From positions 1-64,000 of the forward strand of contig DIOT01000005.1 of NCBI GenBank assembly GCA_002426195.1: a stretch of 64,000 bases of DNA. The letters run 5' to 3'. Source of the DNA: Bacteroidales bacterium UBA5507. GTDB lineage: Bacteria; Bacteroidota; Bacteroidia; Bacteroidales; Lentimicrobiaceae. Positions 1 to 9,143 of the stretch are shown one piece after another; within the stretch, counting starts at the first letter, position 1; each line of letters opens with the position of its first letter. The translations under genes and the position numbers were made by a program. Below the pieces are notes generated by a model. The model was not told the origin of the DNA, made no database searches, and saw only the letters and a program-made list of their open reading frames with translations.

Positions 1-1889
1 TCAAAATCAACATCTGTGACTTCTGAGTCAGGATTATTATTTGGCTGATCGCCCTGAGGTGGAGGTGTCCCCTGACTCTGAGCATCCTGAGTTGCTTTAT
101 ATATGTCCTCACTTGCAGCCTGCCATGCTGTATTCAGGTTAGCAAGAGCACTGTCAATTGCTTGTACATTCTTATTTTTATGTGCTTCTTTGAGGTCAGC
201 CAGTGCTTTTTCTATAGGAGCTTTCTTCTCACCGGGTATCTTATCACCAAACTCTTTCAGCTGTTTTTCGGTCTGGAATATCATACCATCGGCACTATTG
301 AGTTTATCAATCTCCTCTTTAGCTCTCTTGTCAGCTTCTGCGTTAGCAGTAGCTTCATCCTTCATTCGTTTGATTTCTGATTCAGATAACCCTGAAGATG
401 CTTCAATTCTAATCTGCTGTGATTTTCCGGTTCCTTTATCTTTTGCTGAAACATTAAGAATTCCGTTGGCATCAATATCGAAAGTTACTTCAATTTGTGG
501 TATACCCCTTGGTGCAGGTGGTATTCCATCGAGATGAAAACGTCCTATACTCTTATTATCTCTGGCCATCGATCTCTCGCCTTGCAGAACATGTATTTCA
601 ACTGAAGGTTGAGAATCACTCGCAGTTGAGAAAACTTCTGATTTACGGGTTGGAATAGTTGTATTCGACTCAATTAACTTGGTCATAACTCCGCCTAAAG
701 TTTCTATACCAAGTGACAGTGGTGTTACATCAAGTAATAATACATCTTTTACTTCTCCTGTAAGAACACCACCCTGGATGGCAGCACCAACTGCAACAAC
801 CTCGTCAGGATTTACACCTTTTGAAGGAGTCCTTCCGAAGAAATCTTCAACCACTTTCTGGATAGCAGGAATCCTTGTTGATCCACCTACCAGAATTACT
901 TCATTGATATCATTAACTGTAAGTCCTGCATCTTTTAATGCTTGTTTACAAGGTTCAATAGTTGCCCTGATTAAAGAATCATTCAGTTGCTCAAATTTCG
1001 CACGTGATAAAGTGCGCACAAGGTGTTTTGGAATACCATCAACCGGCATAATATATGGCAGGTTAATTTCTGTAGAAGTTGAGCTCGACAACTCAATCTT
1101 AGCCTTCTCAGCAGCTTCTTTCAGACGCTGTAATGCCATAGGATCTTTTCTGAGATCTATTCTTTCGTCATTCAAAAATTCTTCGGCTAACCAGTCTATA
1201 ATCTTATGGTCAAAATCGTCTCCACCTAAATGGGTATCACCATTTGTTGACTTTACTTCAAAAACTCCCTCACCAAGTTCAAGAATTGAAATATCAAATG
1301 TACCACCACCAAGGTCAAATACAGCTACTTTAAGGTCGGTACTCTTCTTATCAAGTCCGTATGCAAGTGCAGCAGCTGTCGGCTCATTAATAATTCTTCT
1401 TACAGTTAAACCTGCGATTTCACCGGCTTCTTTTGTAGCCTGACGTTGTGAATCACTAAAATATGCCGGAACGGTGATAACTGCTTCAGTTACAGTCTGT
1501 CCGAGATAATCCTCAGCTGTTTTCTTCATTTTTTGAAGAACCATTGCTGAAATCTCCTGTGGAGTATATGTACGATCATCAATTTGAACACGCGGTGTGT
1601 TGTTATCTCCTTTTACAACTTTATAAGGAACTCTGCCAGTTTCTTTTGTTACCCGATCAAATGTTTCACCCATAAATCTTTTTATAGAGAACACCGTTTT
1701 TTCAGGATTGGTAATTGCCTGACGTTTTGCAGGATCACCAACTTTTCTTTCACCGTTGCTTGTAAATGCAACTATTGATGGTGTAGTACGTCTGCCTTCG
1801 CTGTTAGGGATAACAACCGGTTCGTTCCCTTCCATTACTGCAACACACGAATTGGTAGTACCAAGGTCAATTCCTATAATCTTACCCAT
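1..1889 (-). CDS. dnaK: Molecular chaperone DnaK (Hsp70), 3' end cut by window edge
   Basis: This is the ATP-dependent Hsp70 chaperone that works with DnaJ and GrpE in cytoplasmic protein folding. Reading the minus strand from the ATG at 1889 gives the classic start [20 protein letters not shown], which contains the actin-fold phosphate-1 motif. The frame stays open for 629 codons to the first base of the window. The last residues seen are acidic and lead into DVDF, which resembles the end of Bacteroidota DnaK just before the usual EEVK-like tail, so only a few codons are missing. The next upstream gene is on the same strand about 210 bp away. A TAnnTTTG box and a short dyad lie in that gap. 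I saw no CIRCE operator. Family assignment is certain. Confidence 0.98.
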   Translation of the reverse strand, partial: MGKIIGIDLGTTNSCVAVMEGNEPVVIPNSEGRRTTPSIVAFTSNGERKVGDPAKRQAITNPEKTVFSIKRFMGETFDRVTKETGRVPYKVVKGDNNTPRVQIDDRTYTPQEISAMVLQKMKKTAEDYLGQTVTEAVITVPAYFSDSQRQATKEAGEIAGLTVRRIINEPTAAALAYGLDKKSTDLKVAVFDLGGGTFDISILELGEGVFEVKSTNGDTHLGGDDFDHKIIDWLAEEFLNDERIDLRKDPMALQRLKEAAEKAKIELSSSTSTEINLPYIMPVDGIPKHLVRTLSRAKFEQLNDSLIRATIEPCKQALKDAGLTVNDINEVILVGGSTRIPAIQKVVEDFFGRTPSKGVNPDEVVAVGAAIQGGVLTGEVKDVLLLDVTPLSLGIETLGGVMTKLIESNTTIPTRKSEVFSTASDSQPSVEIHVLQGERSMARDNKSIGRFHLDGIPPAPRGIPQIEVTFDIDANGILNVSAKDKGTGKSQQIRIEASSGLSESEIKRMKDEATANAEADKRAKEEIDKLNSADGMIFQTEKQLKEFGDKIPGEKKAPIEKALADLKEAHKNKNVQAIDSALANLNTAWQAASEDIYKATQDAQSQGTPPPQGDQPNNNPDSEVTDVDF

Positions 1890-1937
1890 ATCTTTTTTAA
1901 TATTTTAGATTGTTTCTTTAGTTGCAATGTGCATTTC

Positions 1938-1959
1938 AATGATTATGCCAATAATCATT
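1938..1959. repeat. Perfect 9-bp inverted repeat upstream of dnaK
   Basis: AATGATTAT, a 4-nt loop (GCCA), then ATAATCATT form a perfect dyad about 50 bp upstream of the dnaK start. It would lie in the dnaK leader if transcription starts at the box at 2064-2071. It is AT-rich and not CIRCE (TTAGCACTC-N9-GAGTGCTAA). It could be an operator or a weak leader hairpin; its function is unknown. Confidence 0.45.
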
Positions 1960-2063
1960 TTATGGCCATGCTTTTATATACAACCAGAAAAAAACAATCA
2001 GAAATCCTTGATAACTAGGACTTTCGGAATAAAATAGTAAATCTTGGAACAAATTGACACCCT

Positions 2064-2071
2064 CAAAAATA
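2064..2071 (-). promoter_or_regulatory. Putative Bacteroidota -7 box for dnaK
   Basis: On the minus strand this reads TATTTTTG, matching TAnnTTTG. It would give a leader of about 165 nt ahead of dnaK. I saw no clear TTTG -33 element, so the call is tentative. Confidence 0.35.
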
Positions 2072-2100
2072 AGGTGGCAGTAAACTGACATTTCGTCAGA

Positions 2101-3120
2101 TTAGTTACCTAACTTATCTTTAAATTTCAATCCTTCAATTTGCATAAAGCGGGCTTCGGTAGGTGCTCCTACGGGAATTGAAATCATTTTGGTATATCTG
2201 CTTGAGAATAATCCTAATCCATTGTCAATATTAGAATACTCAGGCCTATCTTGTGTTATACCTGAAGTTGGACCGTTAACTTCCATATATGTGTTAAGTT
2301 CATCCCCGGCTACTGCAATAGTAAAATCACATCTGTCAACATACCTTGCAATAACCTGAGCTTCTCTACCATCCTTATAAGGAATAAGTGATTTTGAGAT
2401 TTCATAGATACCGGTAGGCTTGTAAGGCATTGTCATTTCTTCTCCACCATTAAGATTTTTAGATTTTGCAGATCCAAGACGCCAATCGATATATCTGTCA
2501 ATTGTATCGTTTCCAACAAAAACTTCCTGGAACCAGAAGCGAATAAATGGTTCATAACGACGTCCATTCTTTCCGCTTCTCCATTTCATAACGAAATTAT
2601 TGTCAGTTAGGAAGTCAATTGTTGGCTGTCCAAATCTGGGGGATGTGATATCAAAATTCTTAACAACTGAAGTCTTGGATGTTATCTCTTTACCGGTAAT
2701 CTTATTACGAACTTTAAGGCTATAAGTATATTCCTGATCACCAGTCGGAATTTTAAATTCAGACTTATAAGCTACCTGTTTTGGCCCATAAAATGTCCCA
2801 TCTTCCTTATTATCAATCTGAATTGTATCAAACTGCAGTGTTCTTGTTGGACCTGATGAATTTGATTCTGTAAGTGTTACTTCCAGATTATCATAATAGC
2901 TGGAGGAGTCAGCATTGGTAACATATTCTAAAACGTTTCCATCTCCAAGAAATGCCTTATTTATTCTGAAATAATGAATTGAGTCGTTTCTGCTTAGAAT
3001 ACCATAAACTACAGTGATATCCTTGTATTCTGCGGTAACATCGATATCTGTTTCACACGATGATAGTAGACCGGTCAAGATAAGAGAAACTGAAATAAAT
3101 AGAAGGCTAATTCTTTTCAT
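2101..3120 (-). CDS. DUF4249-like outer-membrane lipoprotein
   Basis: This is a predicted lipoprotein of 339 residues from the ATG at 3120. That start is preferred to an upstream non-ATG start at 3150 because it begins directly with MKR, a hydrophobic stretch and the lipobox LSSC (Cys about residue 22). The mature part is beta-rich with no catalytic motif that I recognise. Near the C-terminus the pattern 'RPEYSNIDNGLGLFSSRY' resembles the end of DUF4249 proteins, which are Bacteroidota lipoproteins of unknown function often found near TonB receptors. No receptor gene is adjacent here. The gene stands alone between dnaK and a small proline-rich ORF. A TAnnTTTG box lies at 3166-3173. The lipoprotein call is firm; the DUF4249 link is from memory of the pattern. 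Confidence 0.75.
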   Translation of the reverse strand: MKRISLLFISVSLILTGLLSSCETDIDVTAEYKDITVVYGILSRNDSIHYFRINKAFLGDGNVLEYVTNADSSSYYDNLEVTLTESNSSGPTRTLQFDTIQIDNKEDGTFYGPKQVAYKSEFKIPTGDQEYTYSLKVRNKITGKEITSKTSVVKNFDITSPRFGQPTIDFLTDNNFVMKWRSGKNGRRYEPFIRFWFQEVFVGNDTIDRYIDWRLGSAKSKNLNGGEEMTMPYKPTGIYEISKSLIPYKDGREAQVIARYVDRCDFTIAVAGDELNTYMEVNGPTSGITQDRPEYSNIDNGLGLFSSRYTKMISIPVGAPTEARFMQIEGLKFKDKLGN

Positions 3121-3123
3121 TGA

Positions 3124-3178
3124 AAATGTACTTTTGAAATCTAACCACAATGGGTCTGTTAGCTACAAAAGTACATTT
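3124..3178. repeat. 13-bp perfect inverted repeat spanning a promoter box
   Basis: AAATGTACTTTTG (3124-3136) and CAAAAGTACATTT (3166-3178) are exact reverse complements separated by 29 nt. Each arm contains TACTTTTG, a TAnnTTTG element, one on each strand. The right arm reads as the promoter box for the lipoprotein gene starting at 3120; the left arm would face the opposite way. It may be a symmetric operator or back-to-back promoter boxes. Confidence 0.5.
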
Positions 3179-3211
3179 AATTTCAAAATAGCTGAAAAAA
3201 TATTGTGAGAA

Positions 3212-3454
3212 TTAATAACTACCGGCAGGAGGCGGTACCGGAGTTTCAGGAGATGAAGGTTCTACATCAGGCGATCCGGGCCTCTCAATTTCCGGTATCT
3301 TCGTAGGATTATTGATTGCCGGATTATTGGGATCTGGAAATTCTGGTGTAGGTGTTACCGGATATGGAGCATCGGGTATCGTTGTCGGATTTATAGTATC
3401 TGGGTTTATGGGTTCAGGAGTCTGTGTATTTCGTATTAATTTGAATGTCTGCAT
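3212..3454 (-). CDS. Small proline-rich protein
   Basis: This is an 80-codon ORF with an ATG start whose product is very rich in Pro (about a third of residues), Asn, Ile, Thr and acidic residues. It has loose repeats of the kind 'NPTTIPDAP' and 'NNPTKIPEIERP' and ends in VPPPAGSY. There is no signal peptide and no membrane segment; the N-terminus MQTFKLIRN is short and basic. Low complexity means composition alone could be misleading. However, the phrase-like PxxINPxTINPTTIP pattern looks selected, and the stretch 3121-3672 would otherwise hold no gene. I do not recognise a function. Confidence 0.5.
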   Translation of the reverse strand: MQTFKLIRNTQTPEPINPDTINPTTIPDAPYPVTPTPEFPDPNNPAINNPTKIPEIERPGSPDVEPSSPETPVPPPAGSY

Positions 3455-3622
3455 ATTACAAGAGTGTTTTAATGTCTATATCAATTAAACACCAAAAACT
3501 TCAAATTGTATTGCCAAATACTTTCGCAAATAAAAAACAGAGCACTCTTACATGTGTTTATTATCAATTGATGACCGGAATTTATGGTTTTCGATATAGC
3601 CGGTCGGTATGTGTTCTTTTCA

Positions 3623-3630
3623 TAGATTTG
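3623..3630 (+). promoter_or_regulatory. Putative -7 box for the panB operon
   Basis: TAGATTTG matches TAnnTTTG and lies 43 bp before the panB ATG. No convincing -33 TTTG was seen. Confidence 0.4.
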
Positions 3631-3672
3631 CAAATTGCAATTAATACCCAAACGGGAAAATCCTCATAAAAA

Positions 3673-4500
3673 ATGGAACTAAAAAAATCAAAATTCGCCT
3701 CTGTTTCTAAGGTAACTACACATGTTCTTCAAGAGATGAAGAATAATGACGAAAAAATTGCAATGCTCACAGCATACGATTTTTCAATGGCCCGACTACT
3801 CGACCAGGCAGGACTTGATGTAATTCTTGTCGGAGATTCAGCTTCAAATGTTATGGCCGGGCATACCTCAACTTTGCCTATTACCCTCAATGAGATGATT
3901 TATCACGCATCTTCGGTTGTTAGAGCAGTTAAAAGAGCATTGGTGGTTGTCGATCTTCCATTTGGGACTTATCAGGGTAATTCAAAAGAAGCACTGCTTT
4001 CAGCTATACGAATAATGAAGGAATCGGGCGCTGATGCAGTCAAAATGGAAGGTGGAACTGAGATAAAAGAATCCGTAGAAAGAATTCTTTCCGCTGGTAT
4101 TCCGGTTATGGGGCATCTTGGTTTAATGCCACAGTCTATTCATAAATTCGGTACTTATGTAGTTCGTGCAACTGAAGAAAAAGAAGCAACAAAATTACTC
4201 GTTGATTCGCATTTACTCGAGGATATTGGGTGTTTTAGTATTGTTCTAGAAAAAATACCCACTACTCTGGGAACCCGTGTCGCACAGGAACTAAAAATAC
4301 CCATCATAGGAATTGGAGCCGGCTCAGGTGTCGATGGACAAGTATTAGTAATTCATGATATGTTGGGTATAACACAGGAATTCTCTCCAAGGTTTCTTCG
4401 CAGATATAATGACTTGAGCACCCAGATCAAAAACTCTGTAAGTCTTTACATTAACGATGTTAAAAGCAAAGACTTCCCGAATGAAAAAGAACAATATTAG
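3673..4500 (+). CDS. panB: 3-methyl-2-oxobutanoate hydroxymethyltransferase
   Basis: PanB transfers a hydroxymethyl group from 5,10-methylene-tetrahydrofolate to 2-oxoisovalerate, giving ketopantoate, the first committed step to pantothenate and CoA. The 275-residue product has the usual TIM-barrel length and motifs: MLTAYDFS near the N-terminus, ILVGDS with the metal-binding Asp, VVDLPFG with the second metal Asp, and VKMEGG with the substrate-binding Lys and Glu. The C-terminal half has GIGAG followed by VLVIHDMLG, also typical. It is first in an apparent operon: a pseudouridine synthase follows after 25 bp and a large secreted protein overlaps that. No panC or panD is nearby. Confidence is high. 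Confidence 0.97.
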   Translation: MELKKSKFASVSKVTTHVLQEMKNNDEKIAMLTAYDFSMARLLDQAGLDVILVGDSASNVMAGHTSTLPITLNEMIYHASSVVRAVKRALVVVDLPFGTYQGNSKEALLSAIRIMKESGADAVKMEGGTEIKESVERILSAGIPVMGHLGLMPQSIHKFGTYVVRATEEKEATKLLVDSHLLEDIGCFSIVLEKIPTTLGTRVAQELKIPIIGIGAGSGVDGQVLVIHDMLGITQEFSPRFLRRYNDLSTQIKNSVSLYINDVKSKDFPNEKEQY

Positions 4501-4525
4501 AATATAGATAGAAATAAATCAGAAA

Positions 4526-5236
4526 ATGTCGGTGCAGTCTATTGATAGTATAAGTTCAAGGATATTGTTCGAGGATAACCATCTTATCATAATTAATAAA
4601 CTTGCCGGAGAAATAGTGCAGGGTGATAAAACAGGCGACCAACCACTGTTAGATCTTGTTAAAAATTACATCAAAATTAAGTACCAGAAACCGGGTGAAG
4701 TATTCTTAGGTCTTGTGCACCGAATTGATCGCCCGGTTAGTGGTGCTGTAATTTTTGCCAAAACTTCCAAGGCACTGAGCAGAATGACCCAACTGATTAA
4801 GAACAGGGACTTCGTCAAAATTTACCTTGCAATTACTGATAATTTGCCTCCTGTAGGTGAACAACTTCTGAAAAACTATCTGAAAAAAAATGAAGCTGCG
4901 AATAAGTCAGTTGTTGTCAGGTCGGAATCAGATGGAGGTAAACTGGCAGAACTTACCTTCATTCACAGAGCCTCAGGGAATACAATTCATCTTCTGGAAG
5001 TTAACCTTCATACCGGTCGGCATCACCAAATAAGAGCTCAACTGGCTGCAGCCGGACTACCAATAAGAGGTGATGTGAAATATGGGGCTAAAAGAGCAAA
5101 CAAGGACGGATCCATTAGTCTCCATGCATATAAACTGATTTTCAAACACCCGGTCGGGGGAAAAGAGATTCTCATCATCGCTGCCCCTCCTAAAACTCCC
5201 GAATGGAATGCATTCTCGTCATGGTCAGGTGCCTGA
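4526..5236 (+). CDS. RluA-family 23S rRNA/tRNA pseudouridine synthase
   Basis: This enzyme isomerises specific uridines in RNA to pseudouridine. The 236-residue protein has the catalytic signature HRIDRPVSG, whose second Asp is the nucleophile, at about residues 67-75. It also has the late motif TGRHHQIRAQLA followed by a G-D-x-K-Y-G segment, both standard for the RluA branch. It lacks the N-terminal S4 domain found in RluC/RluD, so it is a short RluA-type form; the exact target base cannot be told from sequence. It follows panB by 25 bp, and the next gene begins inside its 3' end, suggesting translational coupling. Confidence 0.93.
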   Translation: MSVQSIDSISSRILFEDNHLIIINKLAGEIVQGDKTGDQPLLDLVKNYIKIKYQKPGEVFLGLVHRIDRPVSGAVIFAKTSKALSRMTQLIKNRDFVKIYLAITDNLPPVGEQLLKNYLKKNEAANKSVVVRSESDGGKLAELTFIHRASGNTIHLLEVNLHTGRHHQIRAQLAAAGLPIRGDVKYGAKRANKDGSISLHAYKLIFKHPVGGKEILIIAAPPKTPEWNAFSSWSGA

Positions 5237-8040
5237 TAGTGTTCTTAATCGTGTTGCTCGGACAATCAGCCGAGGCCCAATATTATAATATTGGACAAGA
5301 GCCATGGAGCGTTAAATGGGAACAAATTGTCTCTCAAGATTTTAAAGTAATTTACCCACGACAATTCAGAGAAAAAGCGGTTAAGACGTCTGAATTACTG
5401 AAAGAATCCAGATTATCTGTTTCAAGATCATTAAATATCAGCGCACCCTTTACACCGGTAATTCTTCACACGGGAAATGTCTATTCAAACGCATATGCAA
5501 TATGGGCACCCAGAAGACTTGAATTTTTAACCGTACCTCCTCAGAACACTTATGCTCAACCATGGATAGACCAATTAGTCCTACATGAATTCAGGCATAT
5601 AGCTCAAATTTCTAAAGTGAATCAAGGCTTTACAAAAGTGCTGGGGTATATTTTTGGACAGCAAGCAGCTCCGGCAGTTCTTGGTTTGTTTATTCCACCA
5701 TGGTTTATGGAAGGAGATGCCGTTGCCACTGAAACAGCTCTTTCTCAATCAGGCAGAGGCAGAATCGCTAATTTTGCAATGCCTTTGAGAGCCCAAATCA
5801 AAGAAATCGGAAAGTATTCCTACTCAAAGGCTGTTCTCGGTTCATATCGTGATTTCATCCCTGATGAATATGTGCTCGGTTATCACATTGTTGCTTCCTC
5901 ACGCCAAAAATACAGCAATGCTGTATGGAACTCAGCATTAAACCTCACCGGAAGAAGTCCATACAGACTAAATCCTTTTTCCAAAGGAATTAAAGATATC
6001 ACTACCCTTAATAAAAAAAACCTTTACAATGAGGCAACTAAAAGACTTGATAGCTTATGGACCAACAAAACTGTAACGGAAGAAACCGGCATAGCTTTTC
6101 CTGTTAAAGAAACTGGAGTTTACACTAATTATTCTCATCCATTTCTTTTCCAAAAAAATATTATTGCATTAAGAAGCTCACTTTCAGATATCCCACGATT
6201 TGTAAGAATTGATAGTCTCGGCAATGAAAAAATAATTCACACACCGGGATATCTTTTAACCTCCGACATTTCATTCAATGGAACATGGCTAAGTTGGATT
6301 GAGCAGCGACCACATGTACGCTGGGAAAACGTTGGATTTTCAACCATTGTTTTGTTAAATCCTTCAACTAATGAGATTAATAGGATCAAGACCACTCTAA
6401 AAGTATATGCGCCAGCTGTTAACCCTACCAACTCCTTAATAGCAGTGTCAGAAGTCTCTGATAATGGTGATTTTTATATAACTATCCTTGATTTCAATGG
6501 TAATGTTATCAAAAGGACCAAAACACCAACGGATGCTTTTCTGTCCTCTCCCGCATGGTCCTCAGATGGAAATAACATTGTTTGTGTTTCAACGTCAAAT
6601 AAAGGAAAGCAAATCGTGAACTATAATAATTTAAGCAGCTTATTTACAGAACTTTCAGATTATTCTTTTACTGAAATCTCCAGCCCTTATTATTCTGATC
6701 GGGGGGTGCTGTTTAGTATGGATATAAATGAACGAAGTGAAGTCTTTCTATTAGATATTACTAATCGTGAGCTTTACAGACAAACATTCTCTAACTACGG
6801 TACTGGTCAACCTTTTAGCACAGGTAATGAATTGGTTTATCAGGATTACACCCCCAATGGTTACAGAATAAAGCATTCAAAACTCTCAGAAAACATATCT
6901 GTAACTGATACCAAAATTCTTCTCAATAACTGGCCTATGGCTAAAGCACTTCAAGATGAAGAACTAAGACTTAAGGCAAGTGATCCGGTTTCCAAAATTC
7001 AATCACCGAATAAAGACATTTCTGAAATCAAAAACTATTCCCGCATGTCAGGGCTGGTGAATATACATAGCTGGGCACCATTATATATTAACATTGATGA
7101 CCAGGAGTTCTATCCCGGAGTCTCTCTAATGTCACAGAATCTGCTTAGTACATTGTTTATGACAGCAGGTTATGAATACAATACTGAAGAAGAATCCGGC
7201 CTTATGAAAGCAAATATAAGTTGGGAAGGATGGTTTCCAACAATTTCATCGTCTGTCTCCTATGGTGGCAGATCTGCAATTGCAGGGAGCAAAGATTCAA
7301 CATTCCGACTTTCATGGAATGAGACAACCTGGAATATTGGCATAACACAGATACTCCAAACCCTGGCTGGTAAATATAGCGTAGGTGGTTTCGTCAATCT
7401 GAACCATCAACTAATACAAACAAGCAGAAATAATGAGACTCCTGATAATTTTACAGGAGGAAGGATCGGAAGCGGAGATTTAAGGCTCGGCGGATTCTTT
7501 TATGAGAAAACGGCACTAAGAGATCTGGCTCCAAGAACTGGTTTGAGGCTTGACTTTCATTTTAAGAAATCACTATATGGAAGTATAAAAGCCGGAGACT
7601 TGATTTCATTTCAGGCAAGAGCATATTTACCAGGCTTTGTCAGAAACCATTCCTTACAACTATTCGGTGCATTCCAGAAATTACAGGTATCTTCAACCGG
7701 GTATAGATTCTCGGGCGATATTGGAATCCCTGCAGGATTTAGCGAACGAACACCATCATCTCTCGTCAGATTCAGACCATCATACTCATTACCGGTGATG
7801 TATCCCGACCTGTCAATTGGAACCGTATTCTATTTGAAAAGAATAAGAGCAAACGCTTTTTATGATATCGCGGTTGGTGATGATAAGAGTTATACTACAA
7901 TCGGAGCTGACGCAATTGCTGACTTTCACTTATTCACACTCCCTTATCCTATTAGCGCAGGAATAAGAGTGTCGTATCTGAGCCAGAGAGAGACAATACA
8001 ACCATCACTGATTCTTAGTTATGACCTTTCAGGATATTAA
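5221..8040 (+). CDS. Secreted metalloprotease-like protein with beta-propeller and barrel-like C-terminus
   Basis: The product is 939 residues from the ATG at 5221. An in-frame ATG at 5203 exists, but 5221 begins a clean signal peptide ending in AEAQ. The N-terminal region (about 20-250) resembles gluzincin peptidases: it has HEFRH (HExxH form, around residue 122) followed by WFMEGDAVATE, where a downstream Glu could be the third zinc ligand. The middle (about 290-580) has TolB/WD40-like repeats with 'SPAWSSDGNNIVCVS' style blades. The last 300 residues are beta-rich, with aromatic-ended strands that could form an outer-membrane barrel. The gene starts inside the pseudouridine synthase gene and ends in a 4-bp tail-to-tail overlap with the next gene. 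The substrate is unknown. Confidence 0.8.
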   Translation: MVRCLIVFLIVLLGQSAEAQYYNIGQEPWSVKWEQIVSQDFKVIYPRQFREKAVKTSELLKESRLSVSRSLNISAPFTPVILHTGNVYSNAYAIWAPRRLEFLTVPPQNTYAQPWIDQLVLHEFRHIAQISKVNQGFTKVLGYIFGQQAAPAVLGLFIPPWFMEGDAVATETALSQSGRGRIANFAMPLRAQIKEIGKYSYSKAVLGSYRDFIPDEYVLGYHIVASSRQKYSNAVWNSALNLTGRSPYRLNPFSKGIKDITTLNKKNLYNEATKRLDSLWTNKTVTEETGIAFPVKETGVYTNYSHPFLFQKNIIALRSSLSDIPRFVRIDSLGNEKIIHTPGYLLTSDISFNGTWLSWIEQRPHVRWENVGFSTIVLLNPSTNEINRIKTTLKVYAPAVNPTNSLIAVSEVSDNGDFYITILDFNGNVIKRTKTPTDAFLSSPAWSSDGNNIVCVSTSNKGKQIVNYNNLSSLFTELSDYSFTEISSPYYSDRGVLFSMDINERSEVFLLDITNRELYRQTFSNYGTGQPFSTGNELVYQDYTPNGYRIKHSKLSENISVTDTKILLNNWPMAKALQDEELRLKASDPVSKIQSPNKDISEIKNYSRMSGLVNIHSWAPLYINIDDQEFYPGVSLMSQNLLSTLFMTAGYEYNTEEESGLMKANISWEGWFPTISSSVSYGGRSAIAGSKDSTFRLSWNETTWNIGITQILQTLAGKYSVGGFVNLNHQLIQTSRNNETPDNFTGGRIGSGDLRLGGFFYEKTALRDLAPRTGLRLDFHFKKSLYGSIKAGDLISFQARAYLPGFVRNHSLQLFGAFQKLQVSSTGYRFSGDIGIPAGFSERTPSSLVRFRPSYSLPVMYPDLSIGTVFYLKRIRANAFYDIAVGDDKSYTTIGADAIADFHLFTLPYPISAGIRVSYLSQRETIQPSLILSYDLSGY

Positions 8041-8501
8041 TATCCAAAATACTTACACTCAATTTTCTCAGGAACCACTTTCATAACTGTAACATTTTTC
8101 AGCGATGGCACTCCATACCTAAAGTCTTCCCTATTTGTGTATTGCCGCATTACATGTGTAAGAGCCAGGGCCTTTTCCTCAAGATCTTCAATAAATTCAA
8201 CCTTGCCTCTGATAAGTACGCTTTTGTATTTCATACCAAAACTACAGGCAACATTCTCCGATTGATGATACATTTGATGAGCAGTACTCATAATAATGCA
8301 TACATTCGGATTGCTTCTTAAAACATCAATTTTTGTTCCTTTTGGTCCTCCGTGCAGATACAACACTTTATCGAAGTAACCAAAGTTAAAACCCAGGGTA
8401 TAGGGCATATTATTCTGATCTACCATGCCCACATAGCAAACCTCACAAGCGGCAATAACCTCATCAATCAGACTATTGTCAGTAATCATTCTGGCTTTCA
8501 T
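8037..8501 (-). CDS. Pyridoxamine 5'-phosphate oxidase-family flavin protein (NimA-like)
   Basis: This 154-residue protein has a split-barrel flavin-binding fold. Segments such as VGMVDQNNMPYTLGFNFGY, LYLHGGPKGTKIDVLRSNP and NVCIIM match the Pyridox_oxase_2 group, which includes NimA-type 5-nitroimidazole reductases and many uncharacterised FMN/heme-binding proteins. A His in the 'LHGG' segment is the usual cofactor-contact position in Nim proteins. It lies 19 bp downstream of a PAP2 phosphatase and is probably the last gene of the hpt operon. Its stop codon overlaps that of the convergent gene. Activity on nitro compounds cannot be inferred from this sequence alone. Confidence 0.88.
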   Translation of the reverse strand: MKARMITDNSLIDEVIAACEVCYVGMVDQNNMPYTLGFNFGYFDKVLYLHGGPKGTKIDVLRSNPNVCIIMSTAHQMYHQSENVACSFGMKYKSVLIRGKVEFIEDLEEKALALTHVMRQYTNREDFRYGVPSLKNVTVMKVVPEKIECKYFGY

Positions 8502-8520
8502 ATTCGCAAAATTATTCGTG

Positions 8521-9111
8521 CTAAGATAAAGAAGAAACCCTATACTTCTTCCATTTTTTGAACAGCCACTTCATAAGAGCATAAATAAGCCATCCTATGA
8601 AAGCTCCAACCACAGCACCAACCAGAACATCAGCAGGGAAATGAACACCCAGATATATTCTGCTGTATGAAACGGCTGCAGCCCAGAATATCAGGAGAGG
8701 TAATACCCACCCATAACGATGTCTTAATACCAGACCTGAAAAGACTGCAACTCCAAAAGTATTTGAAGCATGCGAAGAAATAAAACCATATTGGCCGCCA
8801 CAATGGTCATGCAGAATTCTTACCAGTCCTTCAAGAGATGGATCGTGACAAGGCCGTAGTCTTAGGAAAACATCTTTAAAAAGAACAACCGATACCTGAT
8901 CGGTAAGTGTCACCATCAGGATTATTAAAGGAAGAATCACCAGGAATTTTCGCCTGTAAGATGACCACATCAAAGCAATCAGGGCTATATATAATGGAGC
9001 CCAAACCAGCTTCATGCTTAAAAAGTACATAACATGGTCAAAGAAGGGGCTATGAAAGCCATTTATGGCAAGGAATATTTGCTTGTCGAGGTTAATTAGA
9101 AATTCTATCAT
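8521..9111 (-). CDS. PAP2-family membrane phosphatase
   Basis: This is a 196-residue integral membrane phosphatase with about five or six hydrophobic segments. All three PAP2 motifs are present: K-x6-RP as KDVFLRLRP, PSGH-like as SSHASN, and SR-x5-H-x3-D as SRIYLGVHFPAD with the catalytic His. Related enzymes dephosphorylate undecaprenyl pyrophosphate, phosphatidylglycerol phosphate or lipid A. The short length and lack of extra domains fit a BacA-independent undecaprenyl-PP phosphatase, but the substrate is not determined. It sits 32 bp after obgE and 19 bp before the PNPOx gene in the same direction. Confidence 0.93.
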   Translation of the reverse strand: MIEFLINLDKQIFLAINGFHSPFFDHVMYFLSMKLVWAPLYIALIALMWSSYRRKFLVILPLIILMVTLTDQVSVVLFKDVFLRLRPCHDPSLEGLVRILHDHCGGQYGFISSHASNTFGVAVFSGLVLRHRYGWVLPLLIFWAAAVSYSRIYLGVHFPADVLVGAVVGAFIGWLIYALMKWLFKKWKKYRVSSLS

Positions 9112-9143
9112 TCAGTTAGAGAATGGATAATTAATAACTTACT

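Noticed and set aside
679..1443. A 254-codon plus-strand open frame
   Set aside because: It lies fully inside dnaK on the opposite strand; the protein has no sensible motif and the dnaK frame is certain.
3445..3669. A 74-codon plus-strand open frame upstream of panB
   Set aside because: It overlaps the panB promoter box and the start of the proline-rich ORF, and its product has no recognisable feature; likely chance.
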